From the NCBI RefSeq assembly GCF_016904885.1, contig NZ_JADWYI010000001.1, forward strand, positions 8,489,224-8,553,223: DNA of 64,000 bases, given 5' to 3'. Made by a program: the position numbers and the translations under genes. How positions within the stretch are numbered: position 1 is the stretch's first letter; each line of letters opens with the position of its first letter. This DNA is from Archangium primigenium. Lineage in GTDB: Bacteria > Myxococcota > Myxococcia > Myxococcales > Myxococcaceae. The notes under the pieces were generated by a model. It saw nothing but the letters and a program-made list of their open reading frames with translations, was not told the origin of the DNA and did no database searches. Below, one piece after another: positions 8,201-15,720 of the stretch.

Positions 8201-10873
8201 CAGGGGCTCAACCCGCCGCGCACCGTGGCGCCCAACGCCACCGTCACGTTCGAAGTCGTCTTCGCGCCCACGAGCCTCGGCTTGAAGGAGGAGAGCCTCC
8301 AGTTCTACGTGGGGACGCCCGGCACGCTCTTGCCCTCTCCGCAGATCAAACTGAGTGGAACGGCCTCCGGCCCCTCCGCCACGGTCTCGGGGGACCTCGA
8401 CTACAGGGCCCAGCGCATCAACGAGCCCACCTCCCGCAAGCTGCGCATCAGCAACGACCGGCTCGCCCCCGAGACGCTCGAGATCGTCAGCATCACCATC
8501 AAGGACAAGACCGTGGAGTTTTCCCTGGGCGGCTCCTACACGGGCCAGAAGGCGGGCCCGGGCGAGTTCCTCGACATCGAGGTCATCTTCCGCCCCACCA
8601 TCGTGGACAGGACGTCCACGGACTCCCTGCGCATCGAGTACAAGGGAACCCTGACCGGGGTGCCCGTCACGCGGTTCGTTCCGCTCAGCGGTGTGGGCGC
8701 GACCGCGCTGCTGGACGTGGAGTCGATCCTGTCCTTCGGCGATGTGGAGCTCAATCAGGCCAAGAGCTTGAGCCTCACCCTCACCAACAAGGGCAAGTCT
8801 CCCTTGCGGCTCAACAGCCTCGAGGGACTCACGGGCAGCGCCTTCCTGCTGGGGCAGATCAACTGGCCTCGGGAAGTGCCGCCGGATGGCACGGAAGTCA
8901 TCTCCATCACCTTCGCGCCCAACCGGCTGGATGCCGTCACCGCGGATCTCGTCATCGCGTCCAACGCGACGAGCAGCAACGTCACGGCGGGCAAGACGAC
9001 CATCCGGCTGTCTGGCCGAGGCGCCGCCGCCAAGGCGCTCTTCGAGCCCACGACGCTCGTGGTGGAGAACACGCCCCTGGGACAGACGGGCCTGGGCAGG
9101 CTGCGGGTGTCCAACGTGGGCTCCTCGCCCCTGAGGATCAACAAGGTCAATCCCAGCCCCCACTTCCGGGTCCGCGCGCCCGCGGGGGACTGGCCCGTGG
9201 TCATCGACATCAAGGACAAGGATGCCACCCAGTACAAGTATTACGACTTCGTGATCGAGTTCCACCCGGATGCCTTGCCCAAGGTCTCGGAGACGCTCGT
9301 CTTTCCGAGCAATGACTCCCTCTTCCCCCTCACGTCGGTCACCGTCGAGGGCGCGGGCTCCAAGCCCAAGCTGGTCGTGGACTCGGTCCTGCTCTTCGAC
9401 AAGGTGGCGCTCAACCCGGGAGGAACGGGCTACCAGGCCATGATCCGCAATCTCCAGGTGAAGAACGAGGGCACCGCGCCGCTCGTCATCCGCAGCCTCC
9501 AGCTCAGCAGCCACTTCTGCGTCAAATTGACCCTGAGTGGGGACTGCATCGAGCGGACGCTCCCCGACTTCGCGGGCATCACGCTGCTGCCCAACGAAGC
9601 GCAACTGCTCCAGGTGCAGGTGACGCCCACGAGCGAGAAGATGTCGGGCTCGCTCAGCCTCTCCACCAACGAGGAGTCGGCCGACGGCTTCACCAAGACC
9701 GTGGCCTTGCTCGTCGGCGTGGATGGGGTGTCCGTCCCCACCGAGACCGTGGAGTTCGGCACCTGTGACATGAACAAGCTGCCCACCACGCTCGTGGAGA
9801 AGGGCGTGGGCGTGACCAACACGGCGGAGGCCGAGGACTCCATCACCTCGGTCACCTTCTCGGAGGCGGACGCGCTCGACTTCTCCGTGGTGAACGTGAC
9901 CGCCTCCACCCCGCTCAAGGTCCCGGGCCGGGGCGGCGTGGAGCTGAAGCTGGCCTTCAAGCCCCGGATTGGCGCGGCGGGCACGCGCACGGCCACGGCC
10001 CACCTCTACACGCGCACCGGAAAGAAGCTCGAGCTCAAGCTCAAGGGCGTGGCCACGGGACTGTTCTCCGGCTTCAAGGACTTCGCGTGGGAGGTGGACT
10101 TCGGCACCCAGCGCCTGTCCGAGCCGAAGCCGCCCGTGCGCTTCCCGCTGCACAACCAGCTCGACCGGTCCATCTTCGTCAAGCGCGTCTGGGTGGACGG
10201 CGCCCAGAAGGAGGACTTCACCGCCGCGGCGGATGGCGGTGGGACGTGCCGGACGGTGGGCACGACGCAGGAGATTGAAATCCGCATGGGCGAGACGTGC
10301 GAGCTGCTGCTCACCTACGCGGCCCGGCGCGTCACCCTGTCGTCGGCGGTGCTGGTGCTGGAGCTGGCCACGAGCACGAGCACCAGCGCGGAGCAGCCTC
10401 CGGCCGCCCGCGTCGCGCTCAAGGGCGAGATGGTCTCCAGCGTGCTGCTCGTGGATCCGATGGAGGTGGACTTCGGCTGGGTGGACCTGGGCCAGACGAT
10501 CGAGCCCAGGGAGATCACCCTCACCAACCAGTCCCGCACGGGCACGCGGGTGCTCATCCCGGAGGTCACGCACCCCGAGCTCTTCACGGTGGAAGCGCTC
10601 GAGCCGGGCAAGGAGCTGCCGCCCGGGGGCACCACGCGGCTGCGCGTGACGTTCCACCCCAGCGCGGCGGGAGACAGCACGGGCGAGCTCCAGCTCCGGC
10701 TGCAGGGGGACAACGCGACGGACGTCACCGTCGGGCTGCGCGGGCAGGTGCGGGCCTTCGGCGGAGAAGGCGGCGGGAGCTACGGCTGCGGGGCCACGGG
10801 CGGCGGACACCTGGCCGGGGCCTGGCTGCTCCTGATGGCCCTGGGCCTGCGCTACCGGTCGCGGCGCGGCTGA
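2231..10873 (+). CDS. Giant lipoprotein of repeated ASH-type (choice-of-anchor D) domains with a MYXO-CTERM-like tail
   Basis: 2880 residues, GTG start. Residues 1-19 form a lipoprotein signal (FVLASCLLAAC). An Asp-Ala-Gly-Thr-rich linker lies near residues 190-225. Most of the rest is a string of ~100-residue immunoglobulin-like modules of the ASPM/SPD-2/Hydin (choice-of-anchor D) type, with the recurring phrases LxFxDQxVG, xQTVTVxNxG and VxFxPxxxG. From about nt 3182 to 8370 a ~432-residue block of four such modules is repeated four times. The C-terminus has Gly-Cys-Gly, a hydrophobic helix (AGAWLLLMALGL) and a basic end (RYRSRRG), as in MYXO-CTERM sorting tails. A cell-surface scaffold or adhesin role is inferred; no catalytic motif is seen. 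Confidence 0.85.
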   Translation: MKRIPSLFVLASCLLAACGPPSSSGNEASFAVHEAALEVKLGTGPAPLIAPDVPSLSFPTQRVCGTGTELTLTVFNDDATDARTLLFTETSDPFAVTDIRDEDGTARTLPFSLGAQKRMSFRVKFNPRAPASFNGQLQIFSDDSVRSTLRIALSGTGTGPHLELNPTSLVLSGSPGTQSGPRSALLFSADDAGTDDAGTPADAGTDDAGTDDAGTPADAGTGDGGVADTSFRRTVTLTNRGTERLTSLALSSASPAFTASLSKTALEPGESASLVVTFAPPAASSAAFFTDTLLITSDDPCSPALQLPLSGFRAAGAAPTLNPTQLSFADQDVGTLSATQTVTLTNEGAAQLTVDSVSLQGASDSASQFIVSPQSGFVLQPGHQRSLSVRFNPTTAGDKLATLQLIQGGAALTPTTQLSGKAVQAPLLQLTPQSLVFPKQRPGAVTQQTVTVENPGSVSLQFSAALAPSTPAGFDFEPKGTFTLAPHATQQVTVTLAPASTAVSGPVLGQLAFTSRDTVTSSTRETPLPLQGEVVRTRIVLSTATVSFADQVVGATPQIRGLVLQNPTDLPIKVYAVVPGTLGPFALQSGDLPVDIPAHGAHGLTLSFDPTSRQQWDATLRLTSDATEPIAPVALSGKALAPVLSITDPVSQLLDFGPRAPGSETPRSVTLKNTGDADLVLTRTSLLADFRLQGLSLPRTVAPNDTVTFQVVFAPTSLGDKTESLQFHLGGSSTPLASPQLPLRGKGSGATPAMSPALVAFVDQEVGTISAAQGVSITNSGAAPLIVDTLAIQGPSDSGSQFTVIPTTGFVLEPGHQRDVLVKFNPSTAGDKQATLQLIHNGTALAASTRLTGRGVQAPLLQLTPQSLVFAKQRPGQVGQQTLTLENPGSVSVQVTAALDASTPAGFDFEPKSTFTLAPHATQQVTVTLAPASGAASGPLLGQLTVTSRDSTSPMSRQIPVPLRGEVVRTRVELSTPLLSFADQVVGSTPQAQELVLTNPTALPVRVYAVVPGTLGPYAIKSGDLPVDIPANDSRGITVSFDPTSRQQWEATLRLTSDATEAIAPVRLTGKALAPVVSITDPVSLELDFDLQAPGSTTRRSVALKNTGDADLVLTRTSILADFRLQGLNPPRTLVPNETVTFDVLFTPTSVGNKMEELQFYLGASSTPLPSPRLTLRGRAVGATPAMSPALLAFADQEVGSVSTPQTVTVSNQGAAALTVDSLSLQSTDTTAQFTVSPSGGFVLAPSEQRALSVRFNPTTAGDKQALLQLVSNGTTLTPSTRLTGKAVLPPLLQLTPQALTFPKQRPGVVAQQTVTVENPGSVSLQVTATLSASTPAAFDFEPKSTFTLAPHATQQVTVTLAPASSASSGVLNGQLTLTSRDLASSSTRQGFVPLQGEVVRTRVEPSTTTVSFTDQVVGGTPQAQGLVLRNPTALPVRVHAVAAGTLGPYAIKAGDLPVDIPAHDTKSITLFFDPASRQQWETTLQLTSDATEAIAPVRLTGRALAPVLTVTDPVSSSLDFGLHAPGSETRQNVTVKNTGDADLVLTRHSTLTDFKVEGLNPPRTLVPNDTVTFEVVFAPTSAGSKGETLQFYVGASSTPLTTPRLTLSGRAAGAVPAMTPALLAFGNQEVGTTSATQTVTVSNQGAAPLVVDSLSLQSTDSTAQFIVSPSGGFILAPSAQRVLSVRFNPTSFGDKQATLQLIRDGTALATTTRFTGTGVQAPLLQLTPHALTFPKQRPGEVTQQTVSIENPGLVSLDVTAAVAATGASTAFDFEPKGTFTLGPGGKQQMTVTLKPATTAASGLLLGQLNVTGRDSQANTSRQATLPLQGEVVRTRVEPSTTTVSFTDQVVGSTPQAQGLVLRNPTALPVRVYTVAAGTLGPYSVKAGDLPVDIPANDAKSITLYFDPVSRQPWETTLRLTSDATEAVAPVRLVGTALAPVLTVIDPVGLNVDFGPQALGTETPRSVTLKNTGDAELTLARTSTMENYKVQGLNPPRTVAPNATVTFEVVFAPTSLGLKEESLQFYVGTPGTLLPSPQIKLSGTASGPSATVSGDLDYRAQRINEPTSRKLRISNDRLAPETLEIVSITIKDKTVEFSLGGSYTGQKAGPGEFLDIEVIFRPTIVDRTSTDSLRIEYKGTLTGVPVTRFVPLSGVGATALLDVESILSFGDVELNQAKSLSLTLTNKGKSPLRLNSLEGLTGSAFLLGQINWPREVPPDGTEVISITFAPNRLDAVTADLVIASNATSSNVTAGKTTIRLSGRGAAAKALFEPTTLVVENTPLGQTGLGRLRVSNVGSSPLRINKVNPSPHFRVRAPAGDWPVVIDIKDKDATQYKYYDFVIEFHPDALPKVSETLVFPSNDSLFPLTSVTVEGAGSKPKLVVDSVLLFDKVALNPGGTGYQAMIRNLQVKNEGTAPLVIRSLQLSSHFCVKLTLSGDCIERTLPDFAGITLLPNEAQLLQVQVTPTSEKMSGSLSLSTNEESADGFTKTVALLVGVDGVSVPTETVEFGTCDMNKLPTTLVEKGVGVTNTAEAEDSITSVTFSEADALDFSVVNVTASTPLKVPGRGGVELKLAFKPRIGAAGTRTATAHLYTRTGKKLELKLKGVATGLFSGFKDFAWEVDFGTQRLSEPKPPVRFPLHNQLDRSIFVKRVWVDGAQKEDFTAAADGGGTCRTVGTTQEIEIRMGETCELLLTYAARRVTLSSAVLVLELATSTSTSAEQPPAARVALKGEMVSSVLLVDPMEVDFGWVDLGQTIEPREITLTNQSRTGTRVLIPEVTHPELFTVEALEPGKELPPGGTTRLRVTFHPSAAGDSTGELQLRLQGDNATDVTVGLRGQVRAFGGEGGGSYGCGATGGGHLAGAWLLLMALGLRYRSRRG

Positions 10874-10945
10874 CCGAGCCTGTCGTCTCGCGCACAGGGA
10901 GCCCGGGCCGGTGAACAGTCTTCCCCCGCCCGCTCCCGCGCGGCC

Positions 10946-10951
10946 TAGAGT
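10946..10951 (+). promoter_or_regulatory. TAGAGT -10-like element before ppgK
   Basis: TAGAGT lies 24 nt before the ATG at 10976 and 12 nt before an in-frame TTG. A transcript starting ~7 nt downstream would have a short leader that contains GGAG. Confidence 0.35.
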
Positions 10952-10975
10952 GGGGCCCTCACGTTGGAGCCCTGG

Positions 10976-11761
10976 ATGCCCAAGCAAGCCGCGCCCAAGC
11001 AAGCCGTGCCCGTTCCGAGCCCCCGGAAGAAGACCCCTCGCGAGACCCGCGCCACCACGCCCCGCACCCTGGCCATCGACATCGGTGGCTCGGGCCTCAA
11101 GGCGCTCGTCCTCGGGCCGCAGGGCAAGGCGCTCGACGAGCGGCAGCGCGTGAAGACGCCCCGCCCCGCCACGCCCAAGGCCGTCCTGGCCGCGCTGCAC
11201 GCGCTCATCAAGACCCTCGGCGACTTCGAGCGGGTGTCCGTGGGCTTTCCCGGCGTGGTGGACGACGGTGTCACTCGCACCGCGCCCAACCTGCACCCGG
11301 ACTGGGCGGACTTCGACCTGGGCGCGGAGCTCCATAAGATGACGAACCGCCCGGTCCGCGTGCTCAACGACGCCGGCGTGCAGGGCTTTGGTGTCATCGA
11401 GGGCAAGGGCGTGGAGATGGTGCTCACCCTGGGCACCGGCATGGGCTGCGCCCTCTACGTGGACGGCAAGTACGTGCCCAACCTGGAGCTCGCCCACCAC
11501 CCGTTCCACGGCAAGAAGACCTACGAGGACTACGTGGGCCAGGCCGCCCTGGAGCGCGTGGGCAAGAAGAAGTGGAGCAAGCACGTGCACAAGGTGCTCG
11601 AGCAGATCCAACCCATCTGGAACCCCCGGCGCATCTACCTGGGCGGCGGCAACGCGCGGCTCATCGACTTCGAGCTGCCCAAGAACGTGACCGTCACCGA
11701 CAACGTGGCCGGCCTGCTCGGCGGCTTCGCGCTGTGGAAGGACGAGGCCGTCGACGAATGA
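10976..11761 (+). CDS. ppgK: Polyphosphate glucokinase (ROK family)
   Basis: 261 residues. Phosphorylates glucose to glucose-6-phosphate in the cytoplasm, using polyphosphate (and often ATP). Visible motifs: the phosphate-binding loop LAIDIGGSGLKA after a ~35-residue basic N-terminal extension, SVGFPGVVDDG, the catalytic region VRVLNDAGVQGFG with its Asp, and LGTGMGCALYVDG. It lacks the Cys-rich zinc motif of many ROK sugar kinases, as expected for PpgK. The ATG start is preferred because GGAG lies 6 nt upstream; an in-frame TTG at 10964 would add four residues. The adjacent genes are unrelated, so it is probably monocistronic. Confidence 0.87.
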   Translation: MPKQAAPKQAVPVPSPRKKTPRETRATTPRTLAIDIGGSGLKALVLGPQGKALDERQRVKTPRPATPKAVLAALHALIKTLGDFERVSVGFPGVVDDGVTRTAPNLHPDWADFDLGAELHKMTNRPVRVLNDAGVQGFGVIEGKGVEMVLTLGTGMGCALYVDGKYVPNLELAHHPFHGKKTYEDYVGQAALERVGKKKWSKHVHKVLEQIQPIWNPRRIYLGGGNARLIDFELPKNVTVTDNVAGLLGGFALWKDEAVDE

Positions 11762-11877
11762 CGGCCAGGGCCTGACCGCTCGCCCGCCCTCCAGGCCGCC
11801 GACATGGGCACCCGGAGGGCCAGCACCCGGGAACATCCGTGCACACCTTGTAGGAATCTCACCAAGGGAGTGACGGC

Positions 11878-12132
11878 ATGGATCCCAAAGACTACTTGAA
11901 CCGCTCCATGGGCATCCCCCTGGACCCGGCGAAGCAGAAGGACCCCGAGGAGCACGGCGACCGGGTTCCCGCCGAGGGCCGGGCCGAGGAGCTCAACGAC
12001 ATCACGGGACAGAACGGCGGCCAGCGCTCCGAGGTGGGCAACCCCTGGAACAGTCGGAGCCTGGAGACGGGCCTGTCCAACGAGTACGAGAAGCACGGCG
12101 GCCGAGGCAAGCCCAAGAAGAAGAAGGACTAG
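11878..12132 (+). CDS. Small hydrophilic conserved-looking protein of unknown function
   Basis: 84 residues, well started: AAGGGAGTGA lies just upstream of the ATG. No signal peptide or membrane segment. The composition is very polar, with many Asp, Glu, Gly, Asn and Lys residues, and the chain ends in the basic run KPKKKKD. It is probably intrinsically disordered. It lies 27 bp before the exonuclease gene on the same strand, so the two may be cotranscribed. I do not recognise a family; a stress-related or nucleic-acid-associated small protein is only a guess from composition. Confidence 0.62.
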   Translation: MDPKDYLNRSMGIPLDPAKQKDPEEHGDRVPAEGRAEELNDITGQNGGQRSEVGNPWNSRSLETGLSNEYEKHGGRGKPKKKKD

Positions 12133-12159
12133 CGTCCCCTCTCACCAGGCGAGCGTCCC

Positions 12160-13185
12160 ATGAGCGTGTCCACCTCGACCCGTAGGCCGCCCCTGGTGTC
12201 CGTGACGCCCGACGGTCTGTATTGCGCGCAGGGCGACTTCCACATCGATGCGTGGAGGCCCGTGCCGCGCACGCTCGTCACCCATGCGCACGGCGATCAC
12301 GCCCGCTGGGGCAGCCAGCAGTACCTGGGCACGAAGCCCTCCCAGGGACTGCTGCGCAAGCGCCTGGGCGCGGAGGCGGACATCTCCGTGCTCGACTATG
12401 GCGAGTGCATCACCATTGGCGGTGTGACGGTGAGCTTCCACCCCGCGGGCCACGTGCTGGGCAGCGCGCAGATCCGCCTGGAACACAAGGGCGAGGTCTG
12501 GGTGGTCTCCGGGGACTACAAGCGGGACCCGGACCCCACGTGTCTGCCTTTCGAGGTCGTCCCCTGCGACACCTTCATCACCGAGGCCACGTTCGCGCTG
12601 CCCATCTACCGGTGGGAAGACACGCGGCTCACCGCCGAGGAAGTCTTGCGCTGGTGGGACGCCAACCGGGAGGCGGGCAAGGCGTCGGTGCTCTTCTGCT
12701 ATGCCCTGGGCAAGGCCCAGCGGCTGCTCGCGGAGCTCGTGCGCCTCACGGACCGGGAGGTGCTGGTGCACGGTGCCACCCACGCGCTCGTGGAGGTGTA
12801 CCGCGAGGCTGGCGTGGCCATGAGTCCCACACGTCCCGTGTCCGAGGTGGAGAAGGGCACGTCCTACGCCGGGGCGCTGGTGCTGGCGCCTCCGAGCGCG
12901 GCGGGCAGCACGTGGATGCGCCGCTTCGGCGAGCACGAGACGGGTTTCGCCTCGGGCTGGATGCGGGTGCGCGGCAACCGGCGTCGCCGGGGCTATGACC
13001 GGGGCTTTGTCCTCTCGGACCACGCGGACTGGCCGGGCCTTCTGCGCACGGCGAAGGAGACGGGTGCCTCGCGCGTGCTGGCGACCCACGGCTCCAGCGA
13101 GATCCTCTCCCGCTATCTGCGCGAGAACATGGGCATCGACGCCGCGCCCCTGGCCACGCCCTTCGAGGGTGAAACCGAGGACTGA
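12160..13185 (+). CDS. Ligase-associated DNA-damage-response exonuclease (metallo-beta-lactamase/beta-CASP fold)
   Basis: 341 residues. The metal site of the metallo-beta-lactamase fold is clear: THAHGDHARWG near residue 45, FHPAGHVLGSAQ near 95, and GDYKRDPDP near 120. The C-terminal part holds SDHADWPGLL and ATHGSSE, the later His ligands of the beta-CASP group. The family (often misnamed mRNA 3'-end processing factor) is normally encoded beside an ATP-dependent DNA ligase, a DEXH helicase and a PdeM phosphoesterase. All three are present here, but ~3.6 kb downstream instead of adjacent. The likely role is processing of DNA ends before sealing. Codon use is typical for the window right up to the stop; the AT-rich insertion begins ~35 bp later. 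Confidence 0.9.
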   Translation: MSVSTSTRRPPLVSVTPDGLYCAQGDFHIDAWRPVPRTLVTHAHGDHARWGSQQYLGTKPSQGLLRKRLGAEADISVLDYGECITIGGVTVSFHPAGHVLGSAQIRLEHKGEVWVVSGDYKRDPDPTCLPFEVVPCDTFITEATFALPIYRWEDTRLTAEEVLRWWDANREAGKASVLFCYALGKAQRLLAELVRLTDREVLVHGATHALVEVYREAGVAMSPTRPVSEVEKGTSYAGALVLAPPSAAGSTWMRRFGEHETGFASGWMRVRGNRRRRGYDRGFVLSDHADWPGLLRTAKETGASRVLATHGSSEILSRYLRENMGIDAAPLATPFEGETED

Positions 13186-13220
13186 GCGGCGGCTCAGACC
13201 ACGTCGATGCGCAGCTGCAT

Positions 13221-15226
13221 GCAATATCTCTTGCAACCCTTCAAAACCCTATCGAAACCCCTCAACGTCCAGGATGCAGTCATGTCAAACAGGCACCCAT
13301 ATGAACAAGAAGTAATCGAACAAATAATAAACCATCTAAAAACCAGCCGAGGAGCCGAGTACAGCATCACGGGCGAGCACGTACCCGTAGGAAGAAAGAA
13401 TTGCGACTACGTCCTCACTAGCGCAGACAACTCCTCAACAATTGCAATAGAAATAGTTCGCCTAGTAGAGGCACCAGAAGCGATGGAACAGCATCGATGG
13501 CGCTCAATACTTTGGGAAGCACTAAAAGCTGAGTGCGCGAAGCGTGGAGTGTCTGGATTCGTTGTGCGCACACCATGGACAACAAGCAAAAAACCTAGGG
13601 AAATCAATAAACAACTAGCCCCCCAAATCGCTACCGAAGCAGCCAAATTCATTCTAGAGAATCCCACCGTCTCAAACTTCTCGATCGAGGACGTCCACTT
13701 CCAGCGCTCCCAGTGGATAGATGGCATCAGCAACTACGCCCATGGCTCAGCAAGATGGGTAAGTCCGACTGACGTGACTGCAACAGTACTCGACACGCTC
13801 ACCGACAAAGACGAGCAGTTGGCTCTGCCCGCCTCGGAAAGAATCCTCGCAGTCGTTCCATCTGGAATTCTGATAGGCGCGGATGAAATTTCCAGCAAAT
13901 TGGCGCTACGCAATGATCTATTCCGCATCAAAAATGCAGATCGCGTAATCTACGCATCCCTCAGCCAAAGCAAGATATCCACCATCTATGCACGCGAAGT
14001 TCGCGATTACCTCGCAGGCCGCAGCACATTCCCGATCACACACGCAGACCTAACTGACACATGGCTTCGCGCTCGAATTGAACACGACCAAGACGGCGCC
14101 TTCACGACGATAAAGACTCTCTACACAGAGAAAAAACACACCGATAAAATCAGCAAAAACACTCGCATAGCACTCACCCAACACGGGATCAAACTTCTAG
14201 AAAGGGGTCATTACGACGATGCAGCGTGGATAGTACGAACATTTCATACAGACCCACATCCAGATGCAGACCCAACACCACCAGTAGACGAAGCGACGGA
14301 CGAATCAGACACGACAGTAAGAGGCAACGTAGCCAGACTACTGAGTGGCGTCATAGCCAAAGCCCGCAAAGATTCCCTTGTAGAGTTTCTAGAAATCACC
14401 ATCCAACTTTCCAATGACAAAAACCATGACGTACAACGCGCGGCAGCACGTCCCCTTGGCATACTAATGGCTTGGCGCGACGTCACCGAAAAAGGATCCT
14501 TCCTACTCGACGAAAAACTCCGCTCAGCAATCAAAAGCCTTTGGCTTGACTACGTGACACAGTCATTCACAAACAAACTAGAGAGCGCTGCGGCAACCAC
14601 CTTAAGTAAAATCCATGACCTAACCGAAGACGACGTGACGCGTGTTCTCAGAACGCTCGCGAACTATCAAGCCGACGATGCAGAGAATGGGTTAACTCGA
14701 TTTATTATCTACTTCGCATTTCTCCGCTCGTCCGTTCCTGGGCTTCCCAAATCTTTCGAAGACACAAGCGTTCGCCTCGTCGTCCAAGACATTTTGCACA
14801 AGAACGAAAACCTACGCCGCAACGTCGCATACATGTTTCGCAGCACAATCGGTAGACATCCAGAAGTCCGGCAGGCAGTTGTTCCTCTTTTGCCCATGCT
14901 TCTGTCTGTCAGCAGAGACACTCAAACACTAAGATTCACATTGGATGGCGCTGTAGCCCTATCGCGTGAAGAATTATTGTCGCGCAATGAGGTTGAAGCC
15001 ATTCTCAGGGCACTTAGCGTAGCAGGCCCTTTCAACGTCCTAGAAGCCGAATTTCTTGCGAGCACTGTTCGAGACCTCGCCAGTGCATCAAGCGGGCATG
15101 TTGGCAAAATCGACAGCTTGATTTTCAACGTCATACGTGACAGCAACCTAAAGCAGGCGCTCAAGACGCCATCGCCCTCCGCAAACGATGCGGAGTAGTA
15201 ATTGTTGATTGCGCTCGGGCAATATC
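13221..15226. other. AT-rich inserted segment bounded by 8-bp direct repeats
   Basis: Base composition drops abruptly near 13215 and recovers near 15230, with frequent AAA, AAT, ATA and ACA codons that neighbouring genes avoid. GCAATATC occurs at 13221-13228 and again at 15219-15226, almost exactly at the two composition boundaries. This could be a target-site duplication or a recombination scar. No integrase, transposase, tRNA or inverted terminal repeat is seen inside or beside it, so the mechanism is unknown. The segment holds a single gene. Confidence 0.5.
13282..15198 (+). CDS. Unknown protein of foreign origin: nuclease-like N-terminus plus HEAT-like helical C-terminus; candidate defence gene
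   Basis: 638 residues from the ATG with AGGA ~10 nt upstream; a longer frame begins at 13207. Residues 1-130 have the layout of a PD-(D/E)XK nuclease: a helix with Glu (YEQEVIEQIINHL), a strand with Asp (KNCDYVLTS), then TIAIEIVRL, where the usual E-x-K reads E-I-V. Either the catalytic Lys has moved or the site is dead. Residues ~300-620 are alpha-helical and resemble HEAT-type repeats. Codon use is strikingly AT-rich beside its neighbours, which points to recent transfer. It lies alone inside a conserved DNA repair cluster. I do not recognise a named family; antiviral defence is an inference from architecture and context. Confidence 0.7.
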   Translation: MSNRHPYEQEVIEQIINHLKTSRGAEYSITGEHVPVGRKNCDYVLTSADNSSTIAIEIVRLVEAPEAMEQHRWRSILWEALKAECAKRGVSGFVVRTPWTTSKKPREINKQLAPQIATEAAKFILENPTVSNFSIEDVHFQRSQWIDGISNYAHGSARWVSPTDVTATVLDTLTDKDEQLALPASERILAVVPSGILIGADEISSKLALRNDLFRIKNADRVIYASLSQSKISTIYAREVRDYLAGRSTFPITHADLTDTWLRARIEHDQDGAFTTIKTLYTEKKHTDKISKNTRIALTQHGIKLLERGHYDDAAWIVRTFHTDPHPDADPTPPVDEATDESDTTVRGNVARLLSGVIAKARKDSLVEFLEITIQLSNDKNHDVQRAAARPLGILMAWRDVTEKGSFLLDEKLRSAIKSLWLDYVTQSFTNKLESAAATTLSKIHDLTEDDVTRVLRTLANYQADDAENGLTRFIIYFAFLRSSVPGLPKSFEDTSVRLVVQDILHKNENLRRNVAYMFRSTIGRHPEVRQAVVPLLPMLLSVSRDTQTLRFTLDGAVALSREELLSRNEVEAILRALSVAGPFNVLEAEFLASTVRDLASASSGHVGKIDSLIFNVIRDSNLKQALKTPSPSANDAE

Positions 15227-15614
15227 ATGAGTCACTTGGCAGGTAGACACGATGGTCCTCGGGCAGTTGGCCCGAGCGCGCCAATTCCAGGTACTCATCC
15301 TTGCTGCGCACGGTGGCGATGACCTTTGGCGCCCCGTCCCGCGTCACGACGACGGCGCCACGTGTGCCAGGTCCCGCCTCGAAGATGGCTTCGAGGGCCG
15401 CCCGTTGCTCGGCGGTGGGCTGAGCACGTACGCGCTGCACGATCATCATGACCAAGCCCGCTGGGCCTAGTGCCATCACAGCCAGTCCCAGCCAATCAAT
15501 TGGATCCTGTTCGCCTCGGCTCCACGCCACATAGAGCCAGAGGCTTGAAACCGCGACGAAGGTCACGATCCACACCAACAAGCCCAGTGACCACAAAGGC
15601 ATTCGCCGAATCAC
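15225..15614 (-). CDS. Small membrane protein of unknown function
   Basis: 129 residues, GTG start with GAGG 4 nt upstream; an ATG at 15602 would shorten it by four residues. Two N-terminal transmembrane helices (about residues 8-30 and 40-60: LLVWIVTFVAVSSLWLYVAW and LGLAVMALGPAGLVMMIV) are followed by a ~70-residue soluble domain. The topology suggests a two-helix hairpin with a cytoplasmic tail. GC content is normal for the genome, so it is probably not part of the AT-rich insertion, although its stop codon touches the insertion edge. Function unknown. Confidence 0.6.
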   Translation of the reverse strand: MIRRMPLWSLGLLVWIVTFVAVSSLWLYVAWSRGEQDPIDWLGLAVMALGPAGLVMMIVQRVRAQPTAEQRAALEAIFEAGPGTRGAVVVTRDGAPKVIATVRSKDEYLELARSGQLPEDHRVYLPSDS

Positions 15615-15720
15615 AATGCCTCACTTCGATTCGCGGACGTCGGCATGGGTGTTGCCCCCTCTGTCCGTAGACTGCCTCATGTCGGCAGGAGAGGGAACGC
15701 CCGCGAGACGGCCCTCGCGC

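Noticed and set aside
1721-11836. Very long open frame on the minus strand across the ASH-repeat gene
   Set aside because: It is the mirror of a repetitive high-GC gene. The product is Arg/Gly/His-rich with no domains, whereas the plus-strand frame has a signal, clear repeats and a C-terminal tail.
13221-15226. Classical integrative element or transposon
   Set aside because: No integrase, transposase, tRNA target or inverted terminal repeat; only short direct repeats and a composition change, so it is listed as an inserted segment of unknown mechanism.
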